DNA of 8,235 nucleotides. It comes from PVC group bacterium (GTDB lineage Bacteria > Verrucomicrobiota > Kiritimatiellia > SS1-B-03-39 > UBA6053). The notes under the pieces are model-generated. The model was not told the DNA's origin. It searched no databases and worked only from the letters and a program-made list of their open reading frames with translations. A program made the position numbers and the translations under genes. The stretch spans positions 1 to 8,235 of the forward strand of contig PXDP01000424.1 in NCBI GenBank assembly GCA_003565035.1, read 5' to 3'. Positions 1 through 6,200 of this stretch are shown piece by piece (the first letter of the stretch is position 1; each line of letters opens with the position of its first letter).

Positions 1-225
1 CATTTTCTACATCCTGCCAGCTTGCGGGCGACAGGGCCGGCGTGAATTGCAACGTATACCGTCGGCCGGGCCGTGCGGTGAAGCTCAGTTCCATGCCGCC
101 GGCCTCTTCCGTCACAACCTCTTCCGCCCGCAGAATTCCCTGCCAGCCGTCGGTTTCGTGATATGTGGCGCCCATGACAAATAGGCTGTTGTACGTCAAA
201 CCCGTGTCTTCTTCCACGTCCTCCG
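1..225. repeat. Direct repeat, left copy (matches 8011-8235)
   Basis: Aligned base by base with 8011-8235 without gaps, it differs at six positions: 72, 153, 159, 160, 164 and 182 (97% identity). It codes for the shared C-terminal domain of the two genes. It reaches the window edge, so its true extent is unknown. Confidence 0.95.
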
Positions 226-286
226 GGTTCGTACCGGTATCCATCCCGTTTTCCGTCAGCCAGGCCTCGTAAGGATCCGCCTCCCC
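1..286 (-). other. C-terminal domain shared with the neighbouring gene (truncated)
   Basis: Residues 2436-2530 run from ADPYEAWLTENGM through EDTGLTYNSLFVMGATY, DGWQGILRAEEVV and RRYTLQFTPALSPASWQDVE to the window edge. The layout resembles the C-terminal domain of many PVC secreted proteins: a calcium-loop-like linker, then an Ig-like strand set with YTLQ and W near the end, normally finishing in FFRVRVE. Here the Asp-rich loop looks degenerate. It may serve in surface attachment or export, but no sorting signal such as PEP-CTERM or LPxTG is visible. Confidence 0.65.
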
Positions 287-3200
287 CGCCTCCACGGTCA
301 CGGTCACATCGGAAGCCGTCGCCACCTCGCCATCGAAGGCCACCAGGCGGAAGACATATTCCCCTGCCGTGGCCGGGGTGAAGGTCGTGGCCAAGGCCGA
401 TGCATCGCCCAGGGTCACCGTTTCCGGTCCGCTGCGCTGAAGCCATTCGGTGGTCACCGTTCCGGGAACCTCCGGCAAGCCGTCGTCTTCCACCATGCCG
501 GTGAGGGTGACTTCGGTGTTTGCGGTCACCGTCTGCGCTGCACCCGCAGCAACCAGCGGGCCGATGTTATCGGTCGGGCCGCTGAATACGGGTTCAATCG
601 GTTGCCCGTTGAGTTCGATACTCTGGAACAACGCCACGGCGGAATCATCCCCACCGCCACTTTGCGGATGGCTGGATACCGCCAATCCAACATACACATT
701 TTCTCCCATTGCCAAAGTGGTGGCCGTCCCGGTTTCATCCCACGAAACTCCATCAGCTGAACGATAAAATCGTAATTCATTTCCACTTCGGGTTATTCGA
801 AACCATGGATACTCACTCAAACCTCCATGACTCGAATTCACCGGATTCGAGGAAAAACTATCTCGAACCTGACGACGCAAAGTATCCTGCTGTACCCCCA
901 TGAATCCATAGAAACTCTGATCAGCCAAGGTATCCCGGATCATCACCGCAGCCTTCGCAAACTGGTGCACCGAACCACCGTCTGCCGCAACAAAAGAGGT
1001 CAGGTTTGCCCGCAAATCCACATCCCCACTGACCGTAGTATAGACGAAATGTCCGCCGTCATCCCCAGTCCAGAAATCCCCGTCGCTGCCGGCAATTTCC
1101 AGTCCGTCGGCATTCCAGGTTTCCTGCCCGGCCTGACTGGGCGAGCCAAACGTAATCGCATCCCAACCCTCCGGAAAAAGATACGTTTCCGCCGGTGAAA
1201 CCTCCGCCCGCAGACCGTAGTAGTGGGTGTTGGAACCCTCATTCGTGTTCCCCCAATAATAAAGCCGGACATAGGCCTCCGTTACATCCTCATAGAGCGT
1301 TTCGTTCACCACGAGCGTCGTCGATCCGGCAAGACCGGCCGCCACACTAAATTCGGAACCCACCAAAATCCAGTCGCCGGTGCTATCCTTCACCGCAAAC
1401 TGATAAACGTCCGGCGCCCCGGTGCCATTGCGCCAGAGGTCCACTTCCATCGAAAGCAGATCAAAGGCCGCAACCGAACTGCCATCGGTATCCACTTTGA
1501 ATTCCACATACGCCCCCACATCGAGTGCGTTTTGACCAGAGGTGGCGGATCGATTGGCCCGAAGATTGTATTCGGCTCCATCGACATAAAAACCGCCGTC
1601 GTTCCAGTTATCATGAAGCGTTACCGGCGAATCGCTGTCCGCAGTTCCCAGAAAGCTGATACTCAGCCCATTGGCATCCGTGATCGTCGTCGTGGGAACA
1701 GGATCTTCGGTGACATGGGTGACCACCGCAAAATCACCTTCCGTTTCAAAATCATTCGATCCCTGGATCGCCAAGACGATGGCATCACCCATCGGTTCGG
1801 CCAAAGGCGCTTCGGTATCAATCAACGCCGGATCCACCACGTCCACGGCAATTTCCAGCACCTCGCTGTTCACCCCGTTGTCGGCGGTCAGGCGCAGGAC
1901 ATAACTTCCCTGCGCACTGAACCAGGCGGCGGTGTTTTCCGCAGCGGTGTTGTCCCAGGTCACGGTGCCGTCGCCAGAGACGAGTTCCCAGAGCAGGGTC
2001 AACTGACCGGACTCGCCCCCGGTTTCGGTGACGTCGGTTTCCAGCACCAGTCCCACGCCCTCGGGGATGCGGACTTCGGGTACCGTCGGTCGCACCAGCG
2101 TGATAACCGGGGCCCCGGGTTCAATTGTCAGGGTTCCTGCCACAAAGGACAGATTGTAGTTCGCATCCGCCGCAAGGGTTCCCTGCTCAATTGCATACTC
2201 GCCCGGATCCTCGCCAGCTTCACGGCTGAGTACCCCACTCAGCGTATCCCCCACAAAAAGTTCACCTGCGGTCAGTGTCCAGGTTAGGGCGGGATCATCT
2301 TGCCCCATCGACTTGAGCTGATCATCGGCGGTCACCGTTATCGCCGCCGGGGTGATCTCCAGCGTTCCGCTGGCACTGCCGCTGGCATTGGGATCATCCA
2401 CTTCGGCCACCACCGCATAACTGCCGGCATTCACCGGGGCTTCGGGCAAGCCATCATAGGTGATCGTCACCGCCAGTCCGGCAGGCTCCGTCGTCACCGT
2501 GGGCACGACCCCGGTGCCGTTGTAGCTCTGCGTCAAATTACTCAGCGTGACCGTGGCCTCTGCCGGGGTCACGGTCACAGCAATTTCGCTGTCCACGGTC
2601 GCGTAAGTTCCCGGATCGTCCGGCGTAAAACGCACCGCATGCAGTTCCGTCCCCGTATCCGGCACGGTTTCCGGATTTACAAAAGCAAAGGTCCCGGCAA
2701 CTGAGGCCTGCCCCCCGCTCAGTGTCGATTCCCCCAGCGTTTGACCAAAGACTAAATCACTCGCCGTCGGCCATTCGCTGACCTCGGGGGCCTCCAACGC
2801 GTCCTCAACCGTCACGGCCTTGTCGTGCGCGGTTTTGATTTCGCCGTCAAAGGCGGTCAGGCGTAGCGTGTAGAGCCCGGAGTGCGGGAAACTTACGCCG
2901 GTTGCCAAACTCGCCGTATCGGTAAACCCAACCGTCCCCGGGCCTGCGGTCTGCAACCATTCTGTCACAACCGTTCCCGGAACCTCCGGCAGGCCGTCAT
3001 CCTCCACCGTTCCTGCCAGCACCACGCTTTCGCTCAGGTCCACTGTGCGCGGGGCACCGGCGACGACCAAGGGTCCGATATTTCCCGCCTGGCCTTCATA
3101 AATGGTCGTGACCTCTTCGGCACTGATCGCCCGTCCGTGGTAGATCAGCACTTCATCCAAATCCCCCCGGAAACTGCGATTGTCATCAGTGTCCAGCAAA

Positions 3201-6200
3201 CCAAGGATTACCGAATTGGCACGACTGGGCAGCGTGGTGATGCTGGCGGAATAGGTTCCCGAAAGCACCCCGTTGGTATAAACCCGCACCCGCTCTCCGG
3301 AAGGTTGCGACCCGTCAAAAACCACCGCCACGTGGGTCCATTCGTTTGCCGGAATCGTCCCCACCTGCAAGCGGTTGCTGCTGCTGGGCATGTCCACATT
3401 CAACTGATTACTGTTGTGCAGGAAAAAGCTCCAGGCCTGACCGCTGTTGGCACTGTCCCGCTTGGAGAGAATTCCCCGCACATCGCTGTTTTGCGCACTG
3501 GGCCGCATCCACCAGGCCCAAGACATTTGCGCCACATGATCCAGCCCATCGGAATTGGCCAACACCGCAGACTGCGAAGTGCCGGTGAAGCGAAGCGCCC
3601 CGCCGAATACACCGTCTTGTGGACGCCATTCGGGCCCGCCGGAAATCGTACCGTCCCGGTTATTGCCGGATGCGTCTCCGGCCACGGTGCCGCTGCTTTC
3701 ATCCAGGGGCAGATACACAGCCAGGTTTTCGGAGGGGACCGAACCGACGGTTGTGCCCTCCTCTTCCGGGGTGGCTCCGGTCTCCACCGCAAAGTCATAC
3801 ACCGTACTCAAGATGCCGTCACTGACCGAAAAGCGCAGCACATAATCGCCAACGGTGTCGAAAGACACTGCGGTTTCCAGCATATCGGGCTGCTCAAATA
3901 CCACGGCGGCACCATCCGGTTGCGACACCACCGTCCAGCCTTGCGTCAGGCTGCCGCCCGGCAGGCCATCGTCGGTCACGCCGCCCTCAAACAGAAGCAT
4001 CACCCCGTCCGGAATGCGGACCGATTGCGTCAGCGGCGCGTCAAATTCGGCGCTCGGCGGACGGTTCACGGCAAAGGTAAACGTTTCCTGCACGGCATTG
4101 GCGGTATCGTCGGCCGTAAAGGTGAGACTCACCGGACTGGCCGCTCCCGCCGGCGGGGTGCCGGACAGCGTTCCGGATCCGGTCCCGTTATCCGAAAAAC
4201 TCAGCCAGGCCGGCAAACCACTCACGGAAAGGGAAAGACTCAACCCGTCCGGACTCATCGCTTCCAGCGTGGCACTGTAGGCCTCTTCCTCGTGCGCCAG
4301 AGGCAGACTTTCGGTAAGAATCACTGGCGGATCGAAGGTGCCCAGCTCAAAGGAGGCGGTATAGGATTCGGTGAGCGCATCCCCGGCCGCGCTTTGCACC
4401 CCGGTTCCCAGGGTCAGCGCATAACTGCCGTCCACCCCAACCCCGTCGAGATCCAGACGCAGGCGATTGCCCGCCGTCCATGCATAACCTGTTACCGCAA
4501 AACCACTATCTGCCCCGCTGATGCCGCTGAGATCGCCCAGCGAAAAGCTGCCGGTGTTCATCGGCTGGTCAAAATCGATCCAGATGGACTCGGGCGCGGA
4601 AATCACCGCCCCGGCAGGCATATGCCCCACCACCTTGGGGGCGGGAGGCGGACCGAAAGTTTCCGCAAAATCCGCCGTGAAGCTCAGGGTATCCAGATTC
4701 CAGCCGTACGATTGATTGCTTTCGGTCAGCAACCAGAAACGGAAGCGCACATCGGCGGCCCCCTCGGCAGCCGTCGGCAACTGAATCGTTTGCAGCCCGG
4801 TCCAACCGCCATCATCAAAAGGGTTATTATTGTGGTTCCAAATCCCAATCCAATTCCCCCCGTTCACCGAATACTGGACGGCAGCGCGGTCCTGATCACG
4901 ATCTTGAGGTCTTCCGCCTGTATCGGCGTGCAACCCCAACCACCGCCGGAACGACAGGGTAATATTCGTGGCCCCGGTCATATTGTAGGATGGCGAAGTG
5001 GCATAAATGCTTACATCCGCCTGATAATTTCCATTCAGGTAGGTTCCCAGCACATTGCTGCCGCTGAAGGCGGCCCCGGGACCGCCGACCCCCGCCTGAC
5101 TGGGCGGGCCAACCGCCCATCCCCCGTCCAGCGTGAACCCGGGGTTGCTGTCGAATTGGCTGTCCATCAGTGCCACCGTTCCGCCCTCGGCCAATTCATC
5201 CACCCGGAAGGTGAAACCGAAGCCGTCGTCCGCCTCACCCGGAAGGTCATTTCCGTTCTGGTCCATGGGGAACCCGCGCAGGTCATACACCTCAGGTCCA
5301 AAATCAATCCGGTAGAACCCGGTATCCATCAGGGGATCAAAAACGAAGGTCAAAACGGTATCGTCTTCCGACCAGATGAAATCCGTAAAGGTATTCCGCA
5401 AATCCTCTCCGGCGGGTCCAACAAAGCGGGTCACATCGGTTCCCGCCGAGAAGGTGGCGGGATCCATACTGCGGTTAAAGGTCACGGAGACTTCGGTCAA
5501 CCCCGGTTCAGCGGGCCCCAGTTGAGAGACGTAGGTGCTGACCACCTTGGGATAATCCGGTTCAATGCTGAAGGCCGCCGAAAGGGCTTCTTCCTCCCCG
5601 GCGTTCAGCACCAGGCGAATTTGGTAGTCATCTCCGGTTGACACTCCCACCGGAGTCCAGACCAGCGTGCGGGGATGATTGTCCATTTCCTCTTCCAGCA
5701 CCGTGTGCAAAACGCCGCCCTTTAAAAGCTCCAGCCGCACATGATCGTCATAGACACCCCCGACCCATTCCACAAAATAGGATTCGCCGACCGCAACAAT
5801 CTCGCCGAAAGTGGGTCGGGTGAGGGACAGCCCAGTGCGCACGCTGCGATTGGCACTCTGATGGGCCTCGGCCACCAGATAATGGGCCGCCCGGGCTCCC
5901 AGAGAAGGATTGGACCCATCAAAGCCCGCACCCTGCCCACCCATGTAGCCACCGTCCACATAGCGGGAATCAGTGGTGTCATCTCCACTGGCGTTGTAGC
6001 CGTTCACCGCACCGGTACGAACACCCAAACTGGGATTCAGCACTTCCGGGTTGGCAAAGTACATCACACGGTTCCACCCCCAATCGTAGGCCATCACCGT
6101 TCGCCGCCGGGTGCTGCCGCTGCGGTGACGCCAGCCATAATGATGAATCGTCTTCACGCTGTCAGTTGAGGAATCTCCCCAGGAATGCCGCAGGCCGTAA

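Noticed and set aside
1223..2287. Plus-strand open frame of 354 codons
   Set aside because: It is antisense to the MBG/PKD-like part of the protease gene, in the same register as the 919-codon frame, and has no recognisable domain or ribosome binding site.
2882..5641. Plus-strand open frame of 919 codons
   Set aside because: It lies fully antisense to the protease gene in the complementary codon register. Its translation is rich in His, Arg, Gly and Pro without any domain, and its length follows from rare TTA, CTA and TCA codons in the sense gene.
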